Below, piece by piece: positions 1 through 6,894 of a stretch of DNA of 9,894 nt; the first letter of the stretch is position 1; the number at the start of each line of letters is the position of its first letter. The stretch lies in NCBI GenBank assembly GCA_900541925.1, contig UQMB01000025.1, forward strand, positions 1 to 9,894, given 5' to 3'. The translations under genes and the position numbers were made by a program. The notes beneath the pieces are model-generated. The model was not told the origin of the DNA. It saw only the letters and a program-made list of their open reading frames with translations, and did not search any database. Source of the stretch: an uncultured Bacteroidales bacterium (GTDB lineage: Bacteria > Bacteroidota > Bacteroidia > Bacteroidales > UBA932).

Positions 1-390
1 CACAAAAGGCCGATTTTTAGAAAAATGCCTAAAAAGTGATAAAGTCAGGAAGAAGCAGTTGTCTATCTCCTTACATTCCGTGCGGACCTTCATCGTGATT
101 TCGAATGGTTCGTCTCGGTCCCACTTCTCCTTCAGTAGCCGCTTTGCCGTAGTATGGATGTACCGATCCAGCTCACAACTCTCCCAGGGCTTATGAGCGT
201 AGCAGTGGGCCTTCTTGGTGCCCAGGCGTGGACGCAGGCCTTTCTTGCAGTATGGACAAGTATAGGTGTAGGACCGGCGGTTTTCCTGCGTGATTCCGCT
301 GATATGCATCAAATTAGGCTCTCCAACATCGGCAAATGGATATTGGACATCTCCTTCGAAGAATTCGTGTATGCCATCAACGGTTTGCAT
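1..390 (-). CDS. CoiA-like zinc-binding protein, N-terminal part, runs off the left edge
   Basis: The frame is open for 130 codons from an ATG at 390 to the edge. Visible in it is a zinc-ribbon-like block: CPYC (residues 45-48), a basic stretch, HCYAH (62-66) and Cys72, followed by an amphipathic helix with DRYIH and RLLKEKW (75-90) and then CKEIDNC (106-112). This order resembles Bacteroidetes proteins usually annotated as competence CoiA-like or DUF6035-like, in which an N-terminal zinc finger precedes a predicted nuclease-type domain; that domain would lie outside the window. The start follows the stop of the upstream HTH gene by 2 nt, so the two are co-transcribed and probably translationally coupled. 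The last ~18 residues (bases 1-54) are AT-rich and hydrophobic and do not look like the expected cysteine-rich continuation, so the gene may be interrupted there. The family call is from memory of motif layout and is moderately sure; the cellular role is unknown. Confidence 0.6.
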   Translation of the reverse strand, partial: MQTVDGIHEFFEGDVQYPFADVGEPNLMHISGITQENRRSYTYTCPYCKKGLRPRLGTKKAHCYAHKPWESCELDRYIHTTAKRLLKEKWDRDEPFEITMKVRTECKEIDNCFFLTLSLFRHFSKNRPFV

Positions 391-392
391 TG

Positions 393-599
393 CTATATCA
401 TTAATCGAATTCGCCCCTCCGATTTGACGAAAGTATCCGGATGGGACATGATTACAGCATAGACCTGCTTGTCAGTCACGGGCGAATTATCCTTGCGCGT
501 GTAGAGCCCGCGGGCATTGATTTCCCGGGCGATCTGCTCGGTCTTCATGCCGTGGCCAGAGCTGGCTAGGAGGTAGACTATGGCTTCTTCCAACTTCAT
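393..599 (-). CDS. Small HARE-HTH-like winged-helix protein (68 aa)
   Basis: This 68-residue protein is essentially one domain. It reads MKLEEAIVYLLASSG, then MKTEQIAREINARGLY, then a TDKQVYAVIMSHPDTFVK segment and a short strand RIRLMI. That is the helix-helix-helix-wing order of HARE-HTH domains (named after HB1, ASXL and restriction endonucleases), which are thought to help DNA- or chromatin-acting enzymes recognise their target. I chose the ATG at 599 over the one at 650 because it starts exactly at the domain and leaves only a 4-nt gap after the NERD gene, whereas the longer start would overlap that gene by 47 nt and add a proline-rich, non-domain stretch. It sits between a nuclease-like gene and a CoiA-like gene, so a DNA-binding accessory role is plausible but is inference. 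It could also be a simple transcription regulator of the cassette. Confidence 0.65.
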   Translation of the reverse strand: MKLEEAIVYLLASSGHGMKTEQIAREINARGLYTRKDNSPVTDKQVYAVIMSHPDTFVKSEGRIRLMI

Positions 600-603
600 A
601 GGA

Positions 604-1356
604 TCAGGCAGGATGGGTGTACTTACACTTGGGATAGCTGGAGCAGCCATAGAATTGGCCGAATTTGCCAGAACGTAGCACTAAGGTGCCGCCGCATCGG
701 GGGCACCGGCCTAATGCAATGGAATTATATTTCTGCTCATGAGCGTTGCGTATATCTTTCAGGTGCTGCTTATCGGTTTCACGGCTCGGTTCAATCTGGG
801 AAGCCTGGATCGCATCACAAATTGCGTTGACCTGTGACCAGGTGAGCCGCTTTTCCTCAAACTGGTTGATGACCTTCCGAATCTGACTCCAATAGATCAC
901 GCAAGCCTCTTCCACCTTGACCTTGATGTCGGCCTTACCGGAGAAGGCTACGATGGACAGGATAGGAAGCGGTTCAAAATCCTTCAGCACGCGCCTCAAT
1001 GCCCTAACGTGTCCGGCATTCTGCAGGATCGGATTGTAGAGCTGGTATTTGTTACCATAGATGTTCTGTGTCCAGTATTCAGCGTGCTCGCCACCATATA
1101 TCCAGCCGTTGTAGTTTTTGGTCTCAATCACAAAGATTCCGTAGATTGACACAACAAGATGGTCTATCTGGGAACTCCCTTTAGGCGTTGGAATGGTGAC
1201 ATTATTCAGTACTAGATACTGGTCTTTCGGCAGGCGATTCAGTTTGCCTGCCACGATCTTTTCTCCCACCTTGCCTTTCGACGGAATTAGCCATCGGAGA
1301 AGGAAGAAAAGCCCGATGAGTGCAATTATTCCGAATATGACGGAGTATAATTCCAT
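604..1356 (-). CDS. Membrane-anchored NERD-domain nuclease-like protein with topoisomerase-type zinc finger
   Basis: From the ATG at 1356 the protein has 250 residues. Residues 3-24 form one hydrophobic helix (a membrane anchor). A NERD domain follows: GKVGEK (28-33), then QIDH with Asp65, and FVIETKNYNG with Glu78 and Lys80. These acidic and lysine residues match the PD-(D/E)xK pattern of this nuclease-related family. The C-terminus carries a C4 zinc finger of the DNA-topoisomerase-I type with Cys218, Cys221, Cys238 and Cys244 and the typical KFGQFYGCSSYPKC sequence. NERD proteins are predicted nucleases or DNA processors; a biochemical activity is not established for most of them. I prefer 1356 to the upstream ATG at 1401 because the extension would add a charged stretch before the anchor. 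It is first in a three-gene unit with the HARE-HTH and CoiA-like genes. Confidence 0.85.
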   Translation of the reverse strand: MELYSVIFGIIALIGLFFLLRWLIPSKGKVGEKIVAGKLNRLPKDQYLVLNNVTIPTPKGSSQIDHLVVSIYGIFVIETKNYNGWIYGGEHAEYWTQNIYGNKYQLYNPILQNAGHVRALRRVLKDFEPLPILSIVAFSGKADIKVKVEEACVIYWSQIRKVINQFEEKRLTWSQVNAICDAIQASQIEPSRETDKQHLKDIRNAHEQKYNSIALGRCPRCGGTLVLRSGKFGQFYGCSSYPKCKYTHPA

Positions 1357-1368
1357 AATATACAATGT

Positions 1369-1376
1369 CAAAGATA
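1369..1376 (-). promoter_or_regulatory. Possible -7 box for the NERD cassette
   Basis: On the minus strand TATCTTTG matches the Bacteroidetes -7 consensus TAnnTTTG and lies 12 nt upstream of the chosen NERD start. No TTG or TTTG is found at the usual 19-21 bp further upstream (the nearest TTG is 26 bp away), so the promoter call is weak and the leader would be very short. Confidence 0.3.
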
Positions 1377-1546
1377 CGATTTTTCTTTGGTCTTTTTCCA
1401 CGCAATCGCAGATTAGATGTATTGGAATGCCGAAATATAAAGAGTCTGAATGTTTATTTGGACAGAATGGATGAAATAATTATCTGGACCGTGACGTAAT
1501 TCATGACAGAAACTTCTTATCTTTATAGGAACTGAACCATTACGCC

Positions 1547-1672
1547 ATGAAAAGATTCTTATCTTATTTCTGCATCATCACTGCTATTCTTTCTTTTGTA
1601 GCTAGTTGTAATCAGTCCAACAATACGCCTCCTCCTTCTAAAGAAGTGTCTACAGAAGCAATCGTCCAATAG
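1547..1672 (+). pseudogene. Lipoprotein signal-peptide ORF cut short by an IS fragment (41 aa)
   Basis: An ATG at 1547 begins 41 codons: a KRF start, a hydrophobic core (FLSYFCIITAILSFV, partly aromatic), the lipobox VASC with Cys21, then NQSNNTPPPSKE and a stop at 1670-1672. This is a classic Bacteroidetes lipoprotein start with a Pro/Asn-rich linker, but nothing that could be a mature domain follows. The last part overlaps, in another frame, the tail of a transposase, so the original gene was probably broken by insertion of a mobile element and the present stop comes from that DNA. Upstream, TATCTTTA near 1519-1526 is a poor promoter-like box. A genuinely tiny secreted lipoprotein is the alternative. 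Confidence 0.5.
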
Positions 1673-1854
1673 AGCCAGAGGCGGTCTTCGGCGACATCAA
1701 GCAGAATCACGGCTTCAAGCGCTTCAAACTGAAGTCCAACACTAAAGTCAAGGTCGAGTTCGGGCTTGTGGCTCTTGCACATAATCTTAGAAAGTACATT
1801 GCAGTAGAGCCGCTGCGGAGCTCCGCTCATAAAAAAGAGACCGACCCTTTTTAG
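1642..1854 (+). pseudogene. C-terminal remnant of an IS1182-type transposase
   Basis: In the frame beginning near 1642 the translation contains EPEAVFGDIKQNHGFKRF followed by KVKVEFGLVALAHNLRKY and a stop at 1852-1854. This is the conserved C-terminal end of DDE transposases of the IS1182 type, in which the E of the EPxFG-like segment belongs to the catalytic triad. Only about 60-70 residues remain of a protein normally several hundred long, with a stop codon just upstream in the same frame (1639-1641), and no second IS end is recognisable, so it is a dead fragment. The last codons run into the terminator hairpin, as is common at IS ends. It marks past mobile-element activity at the border of the NERD cassette. 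Confidence 0.75.
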
Positions 1855-1867
1855 TCGGCCCCATTTT
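1831..1867 (+). terminator. Hairpin terminator at the end of the transposase remnant
   Basis: CCGAC (1841-1845) pairs with GTCGG (1854-1858) around an 8-nt loop; an A-run lies on the left and T-rich sequence (ATTTTT) on the right, so the structure could stop transcription in either direction. The tRNA lies downstream on the minus strand and would also be closed off here. The outer part of the stem is imperfect. Confidence 0.6.
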
Positions 1868-1897
1868 TGTAACTACACTGATTATCAGCGGGTTTCG

Positions 1898-1970
1898 TGG
1901 AGCATAGGAGAATCGAACTCCTGACCTTTTGAATGCCATTCAAACGCTCTACCAACTGAGCTAATACCCC
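1898..1970 (-). tRNA. tRNA-Ala, anticodon GGC
   Basis: The 73-nt minus-strand sequence folds as a full cloverleaf. The 7-bp acceptor stem pairs GGGGTAT with ATGCTCC, allowing wobbles. The D arm is GCTC/GAGC, the anticodon stem is TTTGA/TCAAA with loop ATGGCAT (anticodon GGC), and the T arm is AGGAG TTCGATT CTCCT. The discriminator is A and is followed by CGA, so CCA is not encoded, as usual in Bacteroidetes. GGC reads the GCC and GCU alanine codons. Confidence 0.95.
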
Positions 1971-1981
1971 GAATGCGGATG

Positions 1982-2011
1982 CAAATATAGTGAAATTATC
2001 TTTCACTGCAA
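1982..2011 (-). promoter_or_regulatory. Promoter of tRNA-Ala
   Basis: On the minus strand TTG (2009-2011) is followed after exactly 19 bp by TATATTTG (1982-1989). This fits the Bacteroidetes primary sigma consensus very well. The mature tRNA begins 12 nt after the -7 box, leaving a short 5' leader for RNase P. Confidence 0.75.
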
Positions 2012-2031
2012 GCGAAATCGCGTTATCTTCG
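2001..2031 (+). promoter_or_regulatory. Likely promoter of the gph-like gene, overlapping the tRNA promoter
   Basis: On the plus strand TTTC (2001-2004), a 19-bp spacer and TATCTTCG (2024-2031) resemble TTTG-N19-TAnnTTTG with one change in each box. The start codon is only 5 nt after the -7 box, which would make the mRNA leaderless or nearly so. The boxes interlock with those of the divergent tRNA promoter. Confidence 0.45.
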
Positions 2032-2035
2032 CGTC

Positions 2036-2695
2036 ATGAAATGGAAACTTGTCATTTTCGATCTTGACGGGACGCTGATCGACACGATTGCGGATCTCGG
2101 CGCGGCCGTCAACCATGCGCTTTCCCTGCACGGCCTTCCCTTGCATACTTTGGAGGAATATAAATACATGGTGGGCAACGGTGTGCGCAAGCTGGTAGAG
2201 CGGGCGATGCCTGAGGCGTCCAAGGGTGACGACATCCTCCTGGATGCCCTGCTTGCCGATTTCCTGAAGTACTATCAGGCCCACATCACGGTGCATTCCC
2301 GGCCCTACGGGGGCATCCCTCAACTCCTCTCCGACCTTCAGGAGGCGGGGGTCAAGATCGCGGTGGCGTCAAACAAGTTCATCGCCGGCACGCAGGCTCT
2401 GATAAGCCATTATTTCCCTGACATCAACTTCGTCTCCGTGCTCGGGGGCCGGGACGGGGTGCCACTGAAACCAGATCCGCAGGTCGTCGGGGAGATCCTC
2501 AGGCAATCCGGTGCCGGGAGGGAAGAGACCGTGATGGTGGGGGATTCCGCGACCGACACGGCCACTGCATCCAATGGCGGCATCCGCAGTATAGGTGTCA
2601 CCTGGGGCTTCCGTCCCGAGGATGCCGCCCGCACGGCTGATTTCAGGGCCGATACCGTGGAGCAGCTCCGTTCCATGCTCCTGCCGCAGGCCTGA
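2036..2695 (+). CDS. gph: HAD-family phosphatase, phosphoglycolate-phosphatase-like
   Basis: This 219-residue protein contains all four HAD motifs: DLDGT with the nucleophile Asp9 and acid/base Asp11, Ser112 in VASNK, Lys145 in KPDP, and GDSATD with Asp170 and Asp174. The helical C1-type cap (about residues 16-85) places it in the HAD-IA group with Gph, which removes phosphate from 2-phosphoglycolate; members of this group also act on pyrophosphate or other small phosphates, so the exact substrate is not fixed by sequence alone. Length is typical and the protein is cytoplasmic, without signal peptide. It is transcribed divergently from tRNA-Ala and convergently with the btu operon: its stop lies 3 bp from the stop of the permease gene, leaving no room for a separate terminator. 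The gene symbol is by similarity only. Confidence 0.85.
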   Translation: MKWKLVIFDLDGTLIDTIADLGAAVNHALSLHGLPLHTLEEYKYMVGNGVRKLVERAMPEASKGDDILLDALLADFLKYYQAHITVHSRPYGGIPQLLSDLQEAGVKIAVASNKFIAGTQALISHYFPDINFVSVLGGRDGVPLKPDPQVVGEILRQSGAGREETVMVGDSATDTATASNGGIRSIGVTWGFRPEDAARTADFRADTVEQLRSMLLPQA

Positions 2696-2698
2696 CCT

Positions 2699-3493
2699 CT
2701 ACTGCTTCTGCCGGACGAACAGGAACGCCGTCAGCGGCAGTGCGATGATCGCCATCGTGGCGCTGATGGGAAGGTAAATCCCGAAATTGACATATTCCAC
2801 CACCAGGTAGGTGACAAGCAGCAGCCCCGTCCCCATTGCCGAGGACAGCAGGTAGTGCTTGCGTATGTCGTCGCTCCTGCAGATGACGCGGCTCAGGTTG
2901 GGCACCCCGAGGGAGATGAATCCTATGGGGCCGCAGATGCTGACGGCCGAGGTCACCAGGAACATTATCATCAGCAGGCTCACGGCTTTGCGGACATTTG
3001 AGAGTTCAATCTCTTCGCGGAAATGCCGGGTGAGGTCGCGGTGGGTCCACAGCGCCGCCCCGAGCCCTACGGCGAAGAGCACGAGAGAGAAGACGATGTC
3101 TCCGGATGTCACCCCCTCAAGCCTGAAATTGGCCGCGCCCCACAGGTAGTACTGCTTGAGCAAATCTCCGTTGGGGGCGTTGGTCACCACGATGGTGCCG
3201 AGCGAGCCGATGAAAGTGCCGAAGATGATGCCGAAAGTGATGAGGTTACGGGTGGAGATCTTCAGGGTGACGAGAAAGCACACCAGCGTGCAGACCAGTG
3301 TGCAGATAAACGAGCCGACGGTGAGCGAGCACCATCCCGACATCGTGGCGGCGGCGGCTCCGAGGCAGGCGGCGGAGCCCAGCCCGAGGGAGTACACGTC
3401 CCCGAGCTGGTTGCGCCACAGGTACTGCATCTGGATTCCGCCCACCGGAAGGGCGATGCCGGAGAGCAGCACATACAGGAGACTGAGCATCAT
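2699..3493 (-). CDS. btuC: FecCD/BtuC-family ABC transporter permease, short N-terminus
   Basis: The 264-residue protein is strongly hydrophobic with about eight predicted membrane segments. Near the start it has GIALPVGGIQMQYLWRNQLGD, equivalent to the G-x-x-x-Q-x-x-x-RNPLADP region that follows helix 1-2 in FecCD permeases, and later GPIGFISLGVPNLSRVI, which replaces the usual FIGLxxPHxxR coupling segment that docks on the ATPase. Family members are usually ~330 residues; this one lacks roughly the first 60, including the first helix and the RLPR motif. The start ATG overlaps the btuG stop as ATGA, which supports it as written and argues against a simple mis-start. Being last in a riboswitch-controlled operon, it probably carries corrinoid across the inner membrane. 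No binding protein or ATPase gene adjoins it. Substrate is inferred from context; the altered motifs leave some doubt about function. Confidence 0.75.
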   Translation of the reverse strand: MMLSLLYVLLSGIALPVGGIQMQYLWRNQLGDVYSLGLGSAACLGAAAATMSGWCSLTVGSFICTLVCTLVCFLVTLKISTRNLITFGIIFGTFIGSLGTIVVTNAPNGDLLKQYYLWGAANFRLEGVTSGDIVFSLVLFAVGLGAALWTHRDLTRHFREEIELSNVRKAVSLLMIMFLVTSAVSICGPIGFISLGVPNLSRVICRSDDIRKHYLLSSAMGTGLLLVTYLVVEYVNFGIYLPISATMAIIALPLTAFLFVRQKQ

Positions 3494-4548
3494 CGGGCAG
3501 CCACGGCTATCGGGTTGATGCCCTGGGAATCAAATTTGTCATAGAGCCTGCCGTCAGGGGAGAATACGAACACATCCCCGTTGGTCTTGTAGTCTGAGCA
3601 GCCGACCCAGACATAGCCGCCCGCTGCGGAGAGGGAGTAGGCCTGTGGGAGGGTGGTGCCGTCAGTGACGAAGGTCCCGAGGCTGGAGTTGAGCTTGGCG
3701 TCGTGCTTGTAGACAGTGCCGGGGAGAGGGTTCCAGCTGCTGTCGTATCCTCCGCACATCACGTAAAGCGTCTCGCCCTCAAGGGCGATGGCTGTCGGAC
3801 TGGAGTATTCGAGGTCGTTGACCTTGAGGGTCTTGGCGTCGAGGCGCTGGACTTTGGCCGGTGTGGCGCCGTAGTCCCCGAGGCTGAAGATGTAGACATT
3901 GTCCCCGCATGCTTCCATGGTGGCCGGGTTGATGTTGACCTCTACCCTCGATGTTTCCTTGAACGATACCGGGTCAACTACGGAGACGGTCTTCTCGTAG
4001 TTCGGGTAATTGGCGCCGCCGGAGTTGGAAACGAACACCTTGCCGTCTGCCCATGCGCAGCCCTCCGGGCTGGCGCCCACGGCCGTGGTGCTGACCTTGT
4101 AGCCATCGGGGTTGATTTCCCCGAGATAACCTTCATAATAGGTGACATAGACCCTCCCGTTGCCGCCCTTGGCGAGGTAACGCGGGGAGAGGACGGTACC
4201 GTCGGGGAGGGTGGCCCTGATCTCTTTTTTGATCTTGAGGTTCTTGTCGGTGACGAATATGATTCTGGAGATGTTGACGCTGATGTAGATGTCGTCCCCG
4301 TCCACGAGGATGTCCTGGGCCGTGTCGCCGAGCACTTTGCCGTTGGCTGCGACGAACATGTCGGCCACAGCCGTCTTGGTCTGCGGGTCGTAGACGGTGA
4401 TCTTGGAATTGTTCATGTCCATAGACCCGTTGTTGAGGATGTAGACGCCTTCTACGTCTTTCTTTTCGGGGGTGAGCGCCTGCTTGTCGCAGGATGCCGC
4501 GATGAGCGCGAGTGTGGCCGCGAGGGCCGCGTAAATGATTCTTTTCAT
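3490..4548 (-). CDS. btuG: BtuG-like surface lipoprotein with YncE-type beta-propeller
   Basis: The 352-residue protein starts with a lipoprotein signal peptide (KRIIYAALAATLALIAAS, Cys20). The mature part consists of repeated four-stranded blades, with recurring phrases such as GVYILNNGS, ITVYDPQTK, DIYISVN, GRVYVTYYEGYLGEINPDG, KVFVSNSGG and SVVDPVSFKE, typical of YncE-like seven-bladed propellers. In Bacteroides, BtuG proteins of this size and fold sit on the cell surface, bind cobalamin very tightly and hand it to BtuB. Here the gene follows a btuB-like gene by 1 nt and is under a cobalamin riboswitch, which makes the BtuG assignment strong. It overlaps the permease gene by 4 nt. The residues that contact cobalamin cannot be picked out from sequence alone. 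Confidence 0.85.
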   Translation of the reverse strand: MKRIIYAALAATLALIAASCDKQALTPEKKDVEGVYILNNGSMDMNNSKITVYDPQTKTAVADMFVAANGKVLGDTAQDILVDGDDIYISVNISRIIFVTDKNLKIKKEIRATLPDGTVLSPRYLAKGGNGRVYVTYYEGYLGEINPDGYKVSTTAVGASPEGCAWADGKVFVSNSGGANYPNYEKTVSVVDPVSFKETSRVEVNINPATMEACGDNVYIFSLGDYGATPAKVQRLDAKTLKVNDLEYSSPTAIALEGETLYVMCGGYDSSWNPLPGTVYKHDAKLNSSLGTFVTDGTTLPQAYSLSAAGGYVWVGCSDYKTNGDVFVFSPDGRLYDKFDSQGINPIAVAAR

Positions 4549-4549
4549 C

Positions 4550-6571
4550 TTAATATGTGATTTTCATTGTGATTCTGAAGTTTCTGCCCGGCATGGGGTA
4601 GTACCTGATTATCTCGTAGTTGTCGCCGCCGAGGTTCATCAGTTCCGCGCTGATGCGCAGGGTCGCGCCGCGGATGGGGAAACTGCGGCCGGCCGAGACG
4701 GAGTGGTCGAAGTAGGCAGGCATCTCGTTGTCCGAGATGTTCTGCGGGAGGCTGTATCGCCTGCCGACGGCGTTGAGCGTGTATGCGCAGTCCAGCCAGG
4801 CTGTCTGGAGACTCAGCAGCAGGTTGCCGGCATGCCGCGGCGTGTACTGTATCTGGTGCCTGTAGATTTTCGAGTCCCGGTCGGTGATGTCCACGGCGTA
4901 GCGGTATGACCAGTTGGCGCGCATCTGCAGGGATGTTCTCTCTGAGATGTCTATGCCCGCGGCTGCTGTCAGGTCCGCCCCCGCCATCTGGACTCTGCCG
5001 AGGTTGCGCATCTTCCAGATGAACATGGTCGGGATGGCTATAATCTTGTCTTCTACCGAGTTGTAGTAGATGTCGGCTGTGAGTTCGGCATCGCGCCCCG
5101 TGCCGTGCCGTGCCCATGTGAGACCGAGGTTGAGCTGTCTTGCCTTCTCGGGCCGGAGCGAAGTGTTGCCGACGCGCGAGTAGTATAGGTCGTTGAGGGT
5201 GGGGGCGCGGAAACCGTCTTTGTATGAGGCTCTCAGGCGGATGCCGCCTGACAGGCTGGTGGATATGCTGATAGTGGGGGAGAGGCGGAACATTGGTGCG
5301 GCGGCTTCTCCTGATTCGGTCTTCTCGCGTATGGCTGTGGCTCCGAGGCTTGCCGTTATGGTGGTGCGTTCATCTTTCCACTGTCCTGAGATTGCCGAGA
5401 CGGAGGAGAGCCTTGACGGCTGGGGGCATTCGGGGATGGTGGCGTGCAGGGTGCTGGTAAACAGGTCTTCGGCCAGGGTGAAGCGCAGCTTTCCGGAGGC
5501 ACGGTATTCGATGATGGTGGATGAACTGAATTCGCGCTGGCGGTAGCGGTCGTCTTCCGGTTCGGGGAGATATGAGGATGCGTTGGTGTAGCGGGTTCCG
5601 TTCCAGCTGCCGCTGAGGTTCTCGCGGATTCTCCAGCGCCCGGAGAGGCTGGCCGTGTAGTCGGCGGAGAGGCTGGCGTCGCTGTTGCCGAGGCGTTCGG
5701 TGGGGTCCTGTATGTAGTAGATGACCGGCCCCGGGAGGCCCCGGTCGGAGCGGTAGTATCTGGCTTTTATGTGGAGTCTGCCGCTGCTGCCGGCGCTGCC
5801 GCTGATATTGGCTTCGGCCTTGAGGGTCTTCACGTCTCCGCCGAGGCGCCTTTCCCTTGTGCTGTAGTTCCCGTTAATCAGGGTGAACGGGTAGTCCCCG
5901 TCGGAGCTGAGCCATTCTGCGGATGCGCCGGCGGACCAGCCTTGGCCGAGGGCCCTGCTCAGGGACAGCCCCGGGTTCCAGGTGTTGAACGAGGCGTAGC
6001 GGATGCGGGCGGAGATCCTGTCGGCGGCTTGTATTGTCTTGAGGTTCAGGATGCCTGCGGCTCCGAGGAGCCTGGCACTGCGGAATATATCGTCGGAGGC
6101 GCCTGTCTCGACGGACACTTCGGAGAGGTCCTCCAGACCGAAGCGGGAGATGTCCACCTGGCCGGTCTGGGCGTCGGATACCACTGTCCCGTCGTAGCTG
6201 ACGGCGGTGTGCTGGGCACCGAGATTGCGGACAGAGACGGTCTTCAGACCCCCTATGCCGCCGTAGTCGCGGACGCTCACCCCGGCGAATGTGCGCAGGA
6301 CCTCGTTGAGCCCTGCGGCACCGCTACGTTCTATGGCGCCTCTCCCGAGGGTCTGGACAGGAGCTGTGCGGGAGGTCATGACATCGCGTTCTGCAGAGAT
6401 CCTGGCCACCTCAAGGGTGTCGGATGCCGGGTAGGTGGGAGTTGCGGTCAGTGGGGCGGTTGCGGCCGGCATTATGCCGAATATCCCCGGAGCGGCTTGG
6501 GAAGGCTGCCGGGTGCGGTCTGCCGGTATGGCGCAGAGCCACAACGCAGACAATATTGCTGCGATATTCAT
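4550..6571 (-). CDS. btuB: TonB-dependent outer-membrane corrinoid receptor, BtuB-like
   Basis: From the ATG at 6571 the product has 673 residues. It begins with a signal peptide (MNIAAILSALWLCAIPA), then a TonB-box-like SDTLEV, similar to the DTLVV of E. coli BtuB. The plug domain follows, with APVQTLGRGAIERSGAAGLNEVL, GVSVRDYGGIGGLKTVSVRNLG and VSVETGASDDIF. The rest is a 22-strand-type barrel rich in aromatic girdle residues, ending in ITMKITY with the terminal aromatic typical of BamA substrates. No carboxypeptidase-like extension is present, so it is a Cir/BtuB-type rather than SusC-type receptor. The open frame extends upstream to 6721, but that part lies inside the riboswitch and is not protein-like, so 6571 was chosen. 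It imports cobalamin or other corrinoids using TonB energy; the riboswitch and the BtuG partner give the specificity. Confidence 0.88.
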   Translation of the reverse strand: MNIAAILSALWLCAIPADRTRQPSQAAPGIFGIMPAATAPLTATPTYPASDTLEVARISAERDVMTSRTAPVQTLGRGAIERSGAAGLNEVLRTFAGVSVRDYGGIGGLKTVSVRNLGAQHTAVSYDGTVVSDAQTGQVDISRFGLEDLSEVSVETGASDDIFRSARLLGAAGILNLKTIQAADRISARIRYASFNTWNPGLSLSRALGQGWSAGASAEWLSSDGDYPFTLINGNYSTRERRLGGDVKTLKAEANISGSAGSSGRLHIKARYYRSDRGLPGPVIYYIQDPTERLGNSDASLSADYTASLSGRWRIRENLSGSWNGTRYTNASSYLPEPEDDRYRQREFSSSTIIEYRASGKLRFTLAEDLFTSTLHATIPECPQPSRLSSVSAISGQWKDERTTITASLGATAIREKTESGEAAAPMFRLSPTISISTSLSGGIRLRASYKDGFRAPTLNDLYYSRVGNTSLRPEKARQLNLGLTWARHGTGRDAELTADIYYNSVEDKIIAIPTMFIWKMRNLGRVQMAGADLTAAAGIDISERTSLQMRANWSYRYAVDITDRDSKIYRHQIQYTPRHAGNLLLSLQTAWLDCAYTLNAVGRRYSLPQNISDNEMPAYFDHSVSAGRSFPIRGATLRISAELMNLGGDNYEIIRYYPMPGRNFRITMKITY

Positions 6572-6611
6572 CTGTCGTGTCGTCCAAATGGCGGCTTGCC
6601 CCCGAGCCTCC

Positions 6612-6885
6612 GTATTTGACTTGATTGCGGCAGGTCTTCTGGCTTGTCCCAGGTCGCGGGCCTTCTCACCGGGCGTTTTGGTTTTGTGCATCAAAACTTG
6701 TCGCCTTGTCGGCAATGGCATATTCCGTGACCGTTGTGTGCGGGTCTACAGCTGCGGGCACAGCGCCGGCATTTGACCGGCTTCCCTCTTGGCGCAGCCG
6801 CCTTGTCTCCGGTGTCCAGTTCCCTGAATCCCGGCTCCGCGGCGGCTTCTGAAACCGGGACCGCTTGCGCGGGCCGGTTTACCGT
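6612..6885 (-). promoter_or_regulatory. Cobalamin (B12) riboswitch controlling the btuB-btuG-btuC operon
   Basis: On the minus strand GGGAA (6782-6786) is followed by GCCGGTCAAATGCCGG and CGCTGTGCCCGCAGCTGTAG (ending at 6746), matching the B12-box core GGGAAnnnGGTGnnAnTCCnnnRCTGnCCCCGCAACTGTAA. Further downstream AGACCTGCC (near 6629-6637) is the conserved 3' side of the core. Outer stems are GC-rich and the exact ends are approximate. The expression platform is probably the ~50 nt before the start codon, where GGCT and AAGCC can form a hairpin; with no T-run after it, control is more likely at translation. Cobalamin binding should turn the operon off. Confidence 0.92.
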
Positions 6886-6894
6886 AATCCGATG

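Noticed and set aside
154..462. 102-aa plus-strand ORF at the left
   Set aside because: It is the antisense shadow of the CoiA-like and HTH genes, which have clear domain motifs on the other strand.
3703..4560. 285-aa plus-strand ORF opposite btuG
   Set aside because: It is a mirror frame of the GC-rich btuG gene (repetitive V/G/D composition, no domain), with btuG clearly real.
5771..6619. 282-aa plus-strand ORF opposite btuB
   Set aside because: It is the antisense of the receptor plug and barrel start with biased Ala/Gly/Cys composition and no recognisable family.
6572..6721. N-terminal extension of the btuB gene to the ATG at 6721
   Set aside because: The extra 50 residues are encoded by the riboswitch and leader and would place a charged stretch before a perfect signal peptide.
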